Positions 63,892 to 64,000 of a stretch of 64,000 nucleotides of DNA are shown in pieces. Numbering within the stretch: the first letter of the stretch is position 1; every line of letters begins with the position of its first letter. Location of the stretch: contig NZ_CP041660.1 of NCBI RefSeq assembly GCF_007289895.1, positions 1,922,001 through 1,986,000 of the forward strand, read 5' to 3'. Made by a program: the position numbers and the translations under genes. The stretch comes from Catenovulum sediminis (GTDB lineage Bacteria; Pseudomonadota; Gammaproteobacteria; Enterobacterales; Alteromonadaceae). The notes beneath the pieces were generated by a model. It saw only the letters and a list, made by a program, of their open reading frames with translations. It ran no database searches and was not told where the DNA came from.

Positions 63892-64000
63892 GCTGGTTTC
63901 CTTTTAAGTTGATTGTTTTTAAGGCGCTTAATCTCGACCGTTAAAAAAGCCATTATTGCTGACCATAAAAGGGCATAAATAGCTATGACTGTGTGGGTCG
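63888..64000 (-). CDS. C-terminal tail of a membrane protein, cut by right edge
   Basis: A frame open from the right edge ends in TGA at 63890-63888, which overlaps the DUF3833 start as ATGA. The visible 36 residues (TVIAIYALLWSAIMAFLTVEIKRL then a basic tail) include one hydrophobic helix. The gene is translationally coupled to the DUF3833 gene. It is too short to name. Confidence 0.55.
   Translation of the reverse strand, partial: THTVIAIYALLWSAIMAFLTVEIKRLKNNQLKRKPA

Overview
The window looks like chromosome of an AT-rich marine gammaproteobacterium, probably of the order Alteromonadales. The basis is gene order and protein resemblance (glnA-ntrB-ntrC, srkA-dsbA, gmk-rpoZ-spoT, sbcDC, small DUF1820 and DUF2750 proteins, many TonB and hybrid-kinase genes). 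Genus cannot be fixed from sequence alone; Catenovulum-like is a guess. No rRNA, tRNA, CRISPR array, prophage or complete insertion sequence was seen.

Layout. 1-2.2 kb: the start of an SMC-like ATPase gene running off the left edge, then small membrane-protein genes, two of them paralogues. 2.2-2.6 kb: two heptanucleotide tandem arrays, a palindrome and a terminator behind typA. 2.6-9.5 kb: typA divergent from the nitrogen-control cluster glnA, a DUF4124 gene, ntrB, ntrC, with two NtrC-like sites and a sigma-54 promoter before glnA. 9.5-14.9 kb: a lysophospholipase-like gene, a frameshifted binding-protein gene, trmL, an RraB-like gene, two acetyltransferases, a WYL regulator and a small dimeric-barrel protein. 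14.9-20.7 kb: an ECF sigma, anti-sigma and lipoprotein operon, a divergent subtilisin-like protease, an outer-membrane barrel and a repetitive secreted protein. 20.9-33.4 kb: glyQS, a lipoprotein, the intact paralogue of the broken binding protein, dsbA/srkA, DUF72 and DUF2750 genes, then gmk-rpoZ-spoT-ridA-trmH. 33.4-39.6 kb: a hybrid histidine kinase divergent from a REC-PAS-GGDEF-EAL protein. 39.6-48.1 kb: sbcC, sbcD, a DUF1820 gene, a TetR regulator and recG. 48.2-56.8 kb: a second ECF sigma/anti-sigma pair, a heptamer-repeat cluster, and an operon of DUF4331 protein, lipoprotein, TPR protein, HupE/UreJ-like membrane protein and TonB receptor. 56.8-64 kb: ParA-like ATPase with CHAD protein, a periplasmic binding protein with hybrid histidine kinase, and a DUF3833 lipoprotein coupled to a gene cut by the right edge.

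How the genes work together. The two ECF systems are the most interesting content. In the first, four transcription units (sigma operon, protease, outer-membrane barrel, repetitive secreted protein) share an upstream motif GGAAT-N16/17-CGTTRT, so they look like one local regulon for an envelope or surface product. In the second, the sigma gene and the DUF4331 operon share ATTGCATCCAA-N14-CGTTTGG with identical spacing, tying the sigma factor to a probable uptake system (TonB receptor plus HupE/UreJ-type permease). Other points worth a look are a 264-bp element inserted in the loop of the rpoZ terminator, heptamer arrays paired with a recurring palindrome, a ParA-CHAD pair that might position polyphosphate granules, and a homopolymer frameshift. 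All motif calls were made by eye.
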